Source: Anaeramoeba flamelloides (taxonomy: Eukaryota > Metamonada > Anaeramoebidae). From it: a stretch of DNA of 64,000 bases. A program made the position numbers and the translations under genes. Every line of letters starts with the position of its first letter. Position 1 is the stretch's first letter. The stretch covers positions 1 to 64,000 of the forward strand of contig JANTQA010000029.1 of assembly GCA_027625915.1 (NCBI GenBank), written 5' to 3'. Of the stretch, positions 47,676-58,600 are shown piece after piece. The notes beneath the pieces are model-generated. The model did no database searches. It was not told the origin of the DNA and worked only from the letters and a program-made list of their open reading frames with translations.

Positions 47676-48070
47676 TTTGACAAATGATTTTCACATATTG
47701 GAAATCTATTAAATACACCACCAGTTTTAAAAAATGGTATCAAAACTAAGTAATATTTCTATTTTTGTATTGATGGTTATTTATTTAAATATTATTTTTA
47801 AAAAATGAAAAAATAATTGCTTTAAGGAGTTAGCAATATTTATTTATAAAATCGAAAAATTTCAAGACCAGAGTACAATCGTTTGATTTTTAAATTTTTT
47901 AAGATTTTGAACAGAAATAAAAAAAATTTTCAAAATACGAATTTTTAATTGTTATCATGAGTAAAAAATGCAATAATTTCATATACAATAATATTTATTA
48001 TAGATTTTTTAAGTTCTTTGAACCAAAAAGCACTAATACCATTTACACCCAATTACAACATACCTTTCTG
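47676..48070 (+). mobile_element. R2 element, partial copy E
   Basis: It shares the distal half of R2, including TTAATTGTTATCATGAGTAA and the ending ACACCCAATTACAACATAC. The left end is absent or unrecognisable. It ends close to the R7 element. Confidence 0.5.
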
Positions 48071-48112
48071 GCATTTGAATTACAAATGGGAAAAAGTTTT
48101 CACCTCAATTCC

Positions 48113-48368
48113 CTAATAAAAAAAGCTTTTTATAACATGTTATAAACGTGTTGTACAGGTGTTATAAAGGTTTAAATTAATATAAAATTTTATCATAACG
48201 ACTTTTATAACATAAATATAGCGTTATAAAATGTGTTATAAAATTTGTAACATGTTATAAACCAGTTATGAGAATATTTTTTAAAAAATATGGAAAAAAT
48301 CATCATTTAAAAGGGAATTTTGTTATAAAAATGTTATATAGATGATATAAAAAAGGTTTTTTTATTAG
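48113..48368. mobile_element. R7 foldback element with repeated GTTATAA motifs, 256 bp
   Basis: The termini are inverted: CTAATAAAAAAAGCTTTTTA on the left, and CTAATAAAAAAACCTTTTTT read from the right. The interior holds about eight TTATAA cores, several as the palindrome TTATAACATGTTATAA. No target-site duplication is obvious. It has no coding capacity and no second copy was seen. Confidence 0.55.
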
Positions 48369-50752
48369 CGATTTCAATTTCCATTTTCAAATAAAGTTTT
48401 TAAATTACAATCTACTACTTTGGACTCTTTATATATAAAAGAAAAATATTGTAATCAAGTGACAATATTTTTCTATTTCATATTCAAAGACCAGTGATTA
48501 GAATGTGAATCTAATCCCTTAATGGATGTTCATATTTTTTACTCGTTCGGAATCAGAATGCTAGATCAAACCATGAAAAAGGAAAAATCATTTTCCCAAA
48601 TAGAAAACAGATTTTTTTTTTTAAATCTTTTTAAATCTTTTTGAACAAAAAAAAAGTTTTTGATTGAATTTTGGTGAAAAACAATAAAAAAAAAGTTTTG
48701 CTAAAAAATTTAGAAATATTTGAATTTTATATATTCCCAAGGAAAGGAATATAAAATATTGTCCTCTAAAAATGATAAGAATTTATTTCCCATCCATAAA
48801 AAATTCAAAATTTTTCAAATTTTTAAATTTTTGAAGAATTGGAAAAAATAATTAATGAATCCAAAAACTTTTCTAAATTTTCGAATAAAACAAGGTAACT
48901 TTATTGTTAATTGTAAAATAAAAATTTCTAAATTTCCCATTAAGTTTTTGCAAAAAAAAAAACTATCAAAGAATTAAATCAGTCATCAAAATACCCAATT
49001 CTAAAAAGGAAATTAATAATTTAAACTGATCTTTTGAAATAATAATTTGAAAATGTTACTTGATTGATAAAATCTATTTCTTGTTAAAATAAATGAAAAT
49101 TTTATTCCGTTTATTTGGCAGCAAATAATATAATAGATTATTTAATCAATCCACTTGTTTCTTAATCTTATTTTAAAGTGTATTAGATAATTCCATGGAA
49201 ACAATTTGTTGATTTAAATTATTTTCTTAGAAAATTTTTTGAGATAATTTAATACTTGAGCCTTCTAAAAGTACATATCAAAATGGTTTTTAATAAAATT
49301 ATTTTAGTGAATTACAAAATTTTCAAGAAAAAAACCAAAAATATAAATTATAACAAGATCTATTTATAATTTTGTTTTTTAATTCAAAAAATGTTGTTAT
49401 TCTTAAAAGAAATGTTTATGCCATACACATTTAAATAATCCCATTTTATGTCAGATTGAAGCGTTTCTAAAAAATGATTTATAAGAATTCTAAAAATTAT
49501 AATATTATAAAGTTAAAAGCTATTTTGTTTAAATTTTTGAAAACTCAACTATCAAATTATTTTGATTAATTCCAACAAAATAATTGAAAAATTGATTGAT
49601 TTAATTTAAATAAACTAAATTTCATAATAAATGGCAATTTTTTTTTTATTTATTTTTTATTTACCTCAATTTATTTTATTTTTAGAAGAAAAAAAAATAT
49701 TTATCCCTATACAGAACTGAATATTAAAATAGAAATTTTATATTATAATAAATAAATCGAATTTATCAATATTTTTATTTCCAAAATTTGATATTGATGG
49801 GTCAATTATTGTGAAATGGATTTTATGATTAAACTATTTATTTTTTCTTTTCTAAAAAAAGTGATAAAAAGTACTAATAAACTTTAAAGCAGTAGTATTA
49901 GATTTCCATTCAATTAAAAATAAAAGTTTTCATATTATTATCAATGAAAATAATAACTACTTGATAAATATTAATGAAAAACAAAAACCTTTTTGGTTAC
50001 TGAGAATTACGAAATAATTGGAAAATATATAAGAAATTTTCGGAAATTAAACCAAAGCTATCTAAAAAATTCCGAAATAGTATAAAACTTGATATACCTG
50101 TTTAAATCCTTAAAACTTGGGTTTTAAAAGCTAATTTAATAAATCTCCCCTTATTATCTATTAAATTGTCAATTCAGGTGTTTGGAATGCATCAAATAAA
50201 AATCGGAAATTATGAATTATTCATATAAATAATATAATTCTTCAGAAAGTAATTCAAATTTATAGTTTTTAAAAATTTTTTTGTGAGAACCTTATAGGGG
50301 AAAGATTTTTTGAGTAAAACAAAGATATTGAAACTTTGAAATCAAAATATCATTTTTGCTCTTTTTTTTTGGGAAAAGAACCAGAGTAATTCAGATTTGA
50401 ATTTTCATTTTTTGATTTTTTGAACATTTTTTTTGATTTAATTTTAGGTTTTATTAAATTTAGTTTTGGTCCTTGAAATGTGTGTAAACAGTGTGAGTGA
50501 AATTAATCTAAGAGTAAACCCAAAAATATACCCGAAAAGGTGTGTATTTGGAACAAATATTTTCTTTTAGAATACCAAATACGAAAGATCACCTTTCCAA
50601 ATAAATTTGTTGAAATCAAGAATGAAAAAAGGAAAAAAAATTATAAAAACTGATTTTAAATGATTTTTTTGTTTTCTTTATATTCTTAATTTCTCTGAAT
50701 ATACTCAATTTTTTACCTTGAATTTCTCGACCTATTACTAATTAATTATTAT

Positions 50753-51510
50753 TTAAGGGATTAGCGTCTACCAAGGAGAAGCCCAGGAACAAAGTATGTT
50801 GTTATTGGACCTAACCACATTAGTGCTACATGGTTCAAATGTCTCTAAAAAATCAATTAGTCAAGTAGTAATATTTGTTGATCTCATTAATTAAAAATGA
50901 TCTTTATATTAGTCAAAAACCCAACAATTTCAGAATAAAATCTGAATTTCGCCACAAATTTAAAGGCTGAATTATCAATATTCAGACTACAAAGTCACAA
51001 AATATCTTTCTTAAATTTGTGGCGAAATATAGATTAGTTAATAAAAAATTCGTTTTTTTTTAAAATTAAAAAATTAACGAATAAATTTTTTTGACAAATT
51101 ATTTCTCATCTCATGGGAATATATTGATGCTATAAGTAGACTGAATCAAAAGCAAACAAAACTAATCAGTCTTTGTGCTTTTATGTTGATGATTATTGAG
51201 TTAATCTTTGAAATTCAAAAATTATAAAAATAGTTACTTTTGGAAGTTCTAAATCTAAATTATTAAATACCAGAAATACTGTGTTTGGGGTTTCTATTTT
51301 TAAATTTGGAAATGGAATTTTAAAAATAATTTTTTCAAAATGAAACTTTTTTAATTGTGATCATTAGTAAAAAATGTAATAATTTATTGTGCAATAAGAT
51401 TTATAATAGATTTTTTAGAGCTATTTGATCCATGGTGCACGAATATCATTTACACCCAATTACAACATACTTTGATTATAGAGAAATCAATAGTGAAGAT
51501 AATCCCTTAA
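50753..51510 (+). mobile_element. R2 TTAA-flanked element, copy C, nested in R3
   Basis: TTAA lies at 50753-50756 and 51507-51510. The ends are GGGATTAGCGTCTACC and GATAATCCC. It is the best-preserved copy. Its left flank (CCTATTACTAATTAATTATT) and right flank (CAAAACATTTTGTT) adjoin each other in R3 copy 1 near 42045-42095, proving insertion into an existing R3. Confidence 0.8.
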
Positions 51511-51713
51511 CAAAACATTTTGTTCCAAATTTGCTATCAAAATTCTAATTTCCAATATTTTGGAATCAAACAAAACAAAAACAATAAATACTATTTCAAA
51601 GATTTAAATAAAGGACATGAGTTATTGAAATCAAAAAACAGTTCCAAAATTTCAACCTAAAATAATTGAAAAATTAAGAAAAAAAATTTCAATTAGGGAT
51701 TCAGAATTATTTC

Positions 51714-52188
51714 TACTTTCGACAAAATAAAGCATGCCAAAAAATTTAATGTATGTTTCAAATAACAAGTATGTTTTTTTGTTATAGAAGACCGATACAT
51801 TAACCAATAAAAGAAACTGATAATAAATATTAAAAAATATGGTAAGGGTTTTTTAAAGTTCTATTATTTAAAAAGAAATTCAAAAATGAAGGATCAAATT
51901 TCAAAATGTATCTCAAAAAATAGAGTAAATTTTTAAAAAAATTTTAAAACAAAAAAAAAAAAAAATTCAAAAAATTGGAAAGATAATATAAAATTTTTAA
52001 CTATTTGCATGAATAATTTAAATTTTAGTGAAAATGTCCAGACCTTTACTTTCAAAATTGATTTGAACTAAGGTATAGTATTTGTTAGTAGATAGGATGT
52101 TGCCTTGGTACAAGAAGAAAAAAAAGCATCTATAATATTTCGAAACACGGATTGTAGTCGTTTTACACGTATTATTTTGATCACTGTA
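51714..52188. mobile_element. T-family MITE, copy 2, nested in R3, 475 bp
   Basis: The left end is TACTTTCGACAAAATAAAGC. The right end read inverted is TACAGTGATCAAAATAATAC. It is TA-flanked. The flanking R3 sequence (CAGAATTATTTC before, GTTCTCATTTTTATTGG after) continues without it in copy 1 near 42400-42425. Confidence 0.75.
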
Positions 52189-52921
52189 GTTCTCATTTTT
52201 ATTGGATATAAATAATTATCAAATAAAATGAAATTTGACCCATTAATTTTTATTTCTGAAGAAAAATTTAAAAAATAACTGATTTTCCTAACTAAAACTT
52301 GAATTTGATGAATTAAACGAAAATCAGAATTTTAAATCCATTTTGGAAATTCTTTATAAATAAATAGTAATTTGAATTTCAAACATTTCCAAACAAAAGT
52401 GTTTCATAAAGAATTAAATATAAAACCAAATAGAGAATAAGTAATTGGGTAAAATATAATAGATAAGATCAAGTAATAAATGATTTGTATTTATTTTTTC
52501 AAGCTCAATCTTTTTCATTTTTTTGATTTCCATTTTTTTAATTGGTCTGAAAATATCTTATACTAGGATATAATGCATTCTGGTATTTATTAAAATATCA
52601 ATGTAAGCTCTTTTTTCAGACAAAAAGGCCCAGTTTTATTGAAGAAATTGTTCATATTCTAGGAGTTAAATTCCTTATTTATCTCAAACTAAAAACTCAA
52701 TATTGAGATCAAAATCATTTTTTCTCCCTTTGTAATTTTTTTTTTTTGTTTTTTTTTGAAATTTCTTTTTACATTTTTTTTTCTATTCTTTTTTATTTTT
52801 CTTTTTTTATATACTTTTCTTAAAAAAAAGCAAAATGTTTGAAACTCCAAATTAACTTTATGAAAATTGAGGGTTTTGTGTTTTCTTTTAAAATAAATAT
52901 ATTTACAAATAAAAAATCTTC

Positions 52922-53155
52922 TTTTCAACAATTTTAATTTCCTGCAGAAATTTACAATTGTCTACAAGATATCTCAATGAAAAGTGCCCGAGATTTTTTT
53001 TAAAAGTTTTTTTTTTTTGAAATTTATGTTTTGTTCAGGTTTTTCTTTAATTATTATCAACTCTAATCCAAAGTTTCTTATTTCTCTTATTTCTAAACAA
53101 TAAAAGTTTGGTTGATTCTAAAAAAATAAGTAAATTTTTCATTTTTGACTGGTGA
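52922..53155 (+). repeat. Dispersed repeat R9, internal copy
   Basis: This is the partner of the subtelomeric copy at 4636-4868 in the same orientation. Confidence 0.5.
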
Positions 53156-53214
53156 TCTTTTAGTGAAATGGAGTTTATTTAACTAAAGAAATGATTTGAA
53201 TGAATACGGAAGCG

Positions 53215-53630
53215 TCATGTCTCCTAGTATAATAATTATCCATACCAACTAAAATAATGGAATTCAAAACAATGAAAAGATTGATCTTGAAAAAATAAAT
53301 TCAAATCATTTATTTCTTGATCTTATCTATTACATTTGATACAATTAATTATTCTTAATTTGGTTTTATATTTAATTCTTTATGAACACATTTTATTTGC
53401 TTAAAATTTTTGAGTAACAAATTTCTTTTTATTTCTATGAATTACCTATATTATGAATTTAAAAATCCTATTTTCATTTAATTCTTCTAATTTTTGATCA
53501 TGTTCAGAAAATCGGTTATTATTTTAAACATTATTCATCAAAATAAAGATTTATTGGTAAAAATTTCATTTGATTTGATAATTATTTATTTTCCATTAAA
53601 ATGAGAACTAAAAAGAATTCTGAAACTGAT
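53215..53630 (-). mobile_element. R3 element fragment, inverted
   Basis: Read on the minus strand it follows the 3' part of R3. On the plus strand it shows AATCATTTATTTCTTGATCT, CATTTGATACAATTAATT and TTGATAATTATTTATTTTCC. Both ends are ragged. Confidence 0.5.
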
Positions 53631-54558
53631 GGAAAAGTATTTCTAAATTTTTATGTAATTTTCCGGTTGAATCTTTTGTAATTGTTTTTTTATTTTATAG
53701 AATTCAATACCTTTATTTTAATTTTTGTAATAGTATTCTTTGTTTTGGCACTTTTTGATTAAAATATTTTAAAAAAGAATTTTTAAAACAAATTTGTAAA
53801 AAAATTGATTGTAAAATAAGATTTTAGAAGATTAAAAGTAATATTATGATGATTTTTCCCAATTTTTTTTTGTAGATATTTTTATAATTGGTGAAAACAA
53901 GTAACAAATTTTTAAATTCAAAAACCAAGCACTCAAAGGGGTTCCAAAATGTAATACTTGAATATTTTACAATTAAAAAGGAAAATTAGTCTTTTTTGTT
54001 TTTTTATTTATTTATATATATGTGATCAAATAATGTGTTAATTTTGAAATAAAAGACTAATACTCAAGTCTTATTTATTCGAACGATGGATAATTACTTG
54101 TTTCAATAAAAAAATTGCTCAAAATTAACCGATTTTTCCAAATTAGAAATCTCGAAAATTTGACTAAACTTACTTTTGATGAACAAATTCCTAAAACTGC
54201 TTAAGTACCGTTAATTTGAATATTTTATAATCAAAATATTCCAGATTGAATTATCATTTATTTTAATATTCATACATTTCATTGTAGCGTTTTTGAAACC
54301 AAGAGTAATTCTTCTCAAAAATTTGGACTCAACAAAAATCTTGTTTGCTTTAGTTCCTTAGATAACTATGAAAATCATTTATTTATAAATAGTCCAAAGA
54401 TTAGAACATTTTAATTTTTTTAAAAAATTGTAAATAGATCAAATTTTTATTCTTATAATAAGCAAATTAAACAACAGAACAACTAAACTATTACTCAATT
54501 ATTTATTATTGTATTTTTATAAACTCTTTTTTTCATATTTCAACCCTTTGTTTTTATT

Positions 54559-54807
54559 TTAAAAATTTCTCATAAATTCTTGAATATAGTTAATTCGTTT
54601 GTATCTTTGATTAAAACAACAACAAATTTTAAAATTAAAACTAATAAACAATAAATAACAATCGAGGCAACTTGGAAATTCTTGACTTTGGTATGCTTCT
54701 TTTTTAGTTTCAGCTTCTTCAGGGTAAATCAATCTATTTTGGACTTTTTTTCTCCTCTTTTCCAATCTTTTCAATTTAAATATTATTAAGAAAGTGTAGT
54801 GAAACAA
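54559..54807 (-). CDS. Possible terminal exon of an unidentified gene
   Basis: The minus strand between about 54640 and 54790 has a richer composition and reads KRLEKRRKKVQNRLIYPEEA followed by ETKKEAYQSQEF and PSCLDC. The frame lacks an ATG at a credible place and stops at 54559. No donor or acceptor could be chosen with confidence. It could be a gene remnant or a chance frame. Confidence 0.2.
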   Translation of the reverse strand: MFHYTFLIIFKLKRLEKRRKKVQNRLIYPEEAETKKEAYQSQEFPSCLDCYLLFISFNFKICCCFNQRYKRINYIQEFMRNF

Positions 54808-55670
54808 AACTTGTGCTTGGAAATTGTAATTTTATTCTTCTTATTATCGATTTTTAATTAGATTAATTTATTGTTAAATTGCTAAATAATCTTATTTACT
54901 CTGTTATGATTTTTCAATATCATTATTCATTCAAAAATTTATCGAGATCTTTTATGGATATTTTTCAAATTTGTGTTTAGTATTCATAAGTATTCATTTT
55001 TCTTTCATAAACTTTTTGATTTTAATTTTCGATCCTAAATTTTGCAAATTTTGGAATAAAGAAGTTCTTGTAAAAATAATTTTTAATAATATCTATTCTC
55101 TTTTAAGTTCTGAATATATTAAATAGTGATGTAAACTTCTCTCTTTTTACTTTTTCAATATTTATTTTAACTAATTCACTCTCTTACTAACCTTTCTCTT
55201 TTACTTTAAAATTTTAAATTTAAAAATATAAAATAGATCAGTAAAAATTTTATTTTGATTTTTTTTTTGATTAAAAATTTTAAAAAAGAATGTTCTTCTA
55301 ATTCAAAAAAAAATTGAATTTTTTAATTTTGAATTCAAATTCTTTTTTCTTTTGAACCAATAAATATGGTTCCCCCTTCATTTCTAAGTTTTTGATCAAA
55401 AAGAATCCTCTGTAATGTATCTTCTGTATGCTGAGTGGCTCATCTTCATTTGAGAACTTTTGAATCGTTTGATATTTTTGATCTTTGAATAAGAAAAGAG
55501 CAGGAGTTCATGTCGGAAAAACGAACAATTCTCATCTGAAATGACCTTAATTCTAGTAATGGAACTCAAGGTATTTAGACTACAAGGATCTTTGATTCAA
55601 AATTTAGACCTGGGGGTCGCGCGCATATACGAGTATATGAATAAATAAAAATCCTACTCATTTCGTTTCC

Positions 55671-58600
55671 TCAAATTATTGTTATTTGGTTTTTTTCTTT
55701 TCCTTCTATGCCAAGCAAATAGGCAAAAAAATTTACTTTTTCGGGTAAATTTTCTGATCCTCCGAGTTCTTTTTCATTTAATTTGAATGAGATTTTTTTT
55801 TGGTCCATATCGAGAAAAATTTCGAAAATGTCTTTTTTTTTAAAATATATTTCTTCAGGATAATATTTTTCGTCCATCCATTTTCCGTTTTCTTTTTTCA
55901 GTTTTTTGCTTTCGTTTTCTTTTCCATCCCACCTAGTTCGGAAATAATATGTTCCGTCCCATTCTCCATTTTTGATTAATTTTTCCATATTTTTGGTTTT
56001 GATTACTCCTAAACAGATTTCATTTTCTTCATTTTCTGGATTTGGTAATTGGTCTATTTTGATTTTTATTTGATGTTTTCCTCGGCAATATATTTTTTTA
56101 CCACATATTCTTCCAAATTTCCATATTGATGGATTCCAAACTGTTTTATTTTCATTGTTTAATTTTATTATATTTTCCCGGTTCATTTTTGGATCAAATT
56201 CTTCTTTCGATCTCTGTATTTCAATTTCTTTTTTCCCCTGCTTCAATCTACGTATCTCTTCTGATTTTTCTTTTTCTCTCTGTATTTCTCGTTTTCTCTG
56301 TTGTTCTTTTTTTCTTTCTTTTTTTCTCTGTATTTCTTCTTTTTCTTCTTTCTCAAATATTTCCTTTGATTCTCGAATTAATTTGATTTTTTTGTTATCT
56401 TTTTTCGATTTTTTCAGAATTTTTATTTGGTTTTTCGTTTCATTTATCGATTCTTGTTTTGCTTCATTTTTGTTCATAATGTTATCAAATTTGGCATCAG
56501 ATATTATTCCAATTTTCAATAATAAATTGAGATGATTTATTTTTGATTTTTTGATTTTTTGGATCAATAAATCTGATTGGTTTTCAATTAAATTTGAAAG
56601 CTCTTTGATTTCAATTTTGAATTTATTTTTCAATTCAAGTGATTTTTGTATTATTTCATTGTTTTGGATTTCAACATTTTGGATTTTATTTAAAATTATT
56701 TTGATTTTTTCTGAAATTTCATTTGAATATTCATCTAAATCCAATATTAAATGATTATTTTTCCTACAAGTAACATAACATTTGGTGCAAATTAATTCAT
56801 TATCATCTTTACAATATAGACATAATTCTTTATTGTGTTTGTCGCATAACTTCGACTCGATTTCTTTTTTGTTAAATTTTGAGAAATAAATATTAAATAT
56901 TGAAAAAAAAATAATAAATATTATAAACAAAATCAATAAAAAAAATAGAGAAAAATATCAATAAACAAATAGAGAATAATATTGAATTGATTAAAATAGA
57001 GTATATTAAAATTATTAGATTTTCAATCTGGTATTATTTACTGAAAAATAAATTTACATTGGAAATTAATATCTAATTTTTTAATTCGTGATCCAACTTT
57101 TATTTAAATTTCAAATTTAAGTGAAAGTGTAATTTGTTTTAATAATCATATATATATTTCAAAAAAATGTTTTTTTTTTTTGGAATTTATAGATATATTT
57201 ATATTTATTGTTCTTGATTGACAATATTTGATTTCTAAAATTAATATTTATATATTTCTATGATTATTGTGTTTAAATTAATAATAAAATTAAAATAAAT
57301 AATTTTACAAAAGTTTAAATGTGTAAAAATTTTGGAGGTTCGACAAAATTTTGTTAAATTTTGTTATTTTTTTTAATTTTTCAAAATTAACAAAATTTCA
57401 AAATTTGACCCCAAATAACATATGAACTTCAAGAGGAAGGCCAATTTCATATTGAAATCACGATACCCAAAATTTGACCATCTAGCTGAAGAACCGAAAA
57501 TGGGTGAAATAGTGAACATTGACTGGGAAAACATGGGAAAAGACGAGATCAAGAAGTTACTCCAGAAAGTTCATATCAAAACAATACAAGAAAAAGTGGA
57601 CTCATCCCAAGGTGATGAAAACTGGATGCTGAAAAAATACCTCAAAATCAACAAGACAATTTCACAGACAACTTTAATAGAAAACAGCCTTATTTAAACT
57701 GGAAATCGTCATCGACTGTATCCAAATTGAAATCATTATGTAATGGTTTGAATAGATACACATACAGATGAGGAAAACGAGTAAACTCCCAAATATGTAC
57801 ATTCTGCTGTAAAAAGAAAGTTGATGATATAGACCACTTCTTATGGGAGTGTTTAAGATACAGTCAGTTTCACTTTTAAGGCACAAACTTTGAACGAAAT
57901 TTAAGGCACAAAAAAATCTCAAATTAAGGTACAAAATTTGGAATTTTATTTTTTACTATTTATTTTACTCGAATTTGAATTTTGTGCCTTAATTTGAGAA
58001 TTTTTTTGTGCCTTAAATTTCGTTGAGAGTTTGTGCCTTAAAAGTGAAACTGACTGTATAGAAAAACGTAAAAAAATAAGGAAAAAACAACTCAAAAAAA
58101 ACAAAAACTTTGGCTTCAATATAATATTCAAAGAGGATATAGATGAATTGTTGTGGAAAATGAACACAAAAAAATTTTATGATGTTAACATACAGCCAAT
58201 TTATGCAACCTGGAAATTTTTTCAATCCTTTCTTAATATAACCTGAAACAAAAAAAATGTTTAAAGAATTTTTTTTCTTTCACCATGTTGTGACAAAAAT
58301 TGTTTAAAGAAATTGTTTTCAATCGAGTTAGACTTTTTAATGATTGAAATATTCTCAAGTTTCAGAAACTGTCTCTAATAGGAGTTTAAAGGATTTTAAA
58401 GGATTGAATTTTGTAATGTTTCAGAATGAAACCTTACAAGTTGAAATGAAACAATTTTTGTCACAACATGGTGAAAGAAAAAAAATTCTTTAAACATTTT
58501 TTTTGTTTCAGGTTATATTAAGAAAGGATTGAAAAAATTCACAGGTTGAATAAATTGGCTATAGTTGTTCAAATATTTAGAACTCTTTATTAAAACAAAT

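Larger units (their letters stand above)
50230..52610 (+). mobile_element. R3 copy 2, split by R2 copy C and T copy 2
   Basis: The left part shares GAACCAGAGTAATTCAGA and AGGTGTGTATTTGGAACAAA with R3 copy 1. The middle shares AAAACATTTTGTT. The right part shares AATAAATGATTTGTATTTAT. The outer ends have decayed. Removing the two inserts (50753-51510 and 51714-52188) restores co-linearity with copy 1. Confidence 0.65.
44189..55670. other. 11.5-kb gene-poor region of nested and tandem repeats
   Basis: No protein gene is firmly supported. The region contains a tandem duplication (45750-47345), a partial R2 (47676-48070), the R7 element (48113-48368), the nested R3/R2/T block (about 50230-52610), R9 copy 2 (52922-53155) and an inverted R3 fragment (53215-53630). 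I see nothing definable at 44189-45680, 48700-50200 and 53630-54550. Two compositionally richer patches, 54640-54790 and 55360-55660, are listed separately. Confidence 0.55.

Noticed and set aside
52689-52931. Minus-strand 80-codon Lys-rich frame
   Set aside because: It is produced by T-rich runs on the plus strand and has no domain; its start lies at the edge of R9.
55671-56936. Exon 2 of the TRIM-like gene taken as a complete protein with an N-terminal membrane helix
   Set aside because: The hydrophobic start is translated intron. B-box 1 and the true ATG are in the exon at 59888-60137, in matching phase.
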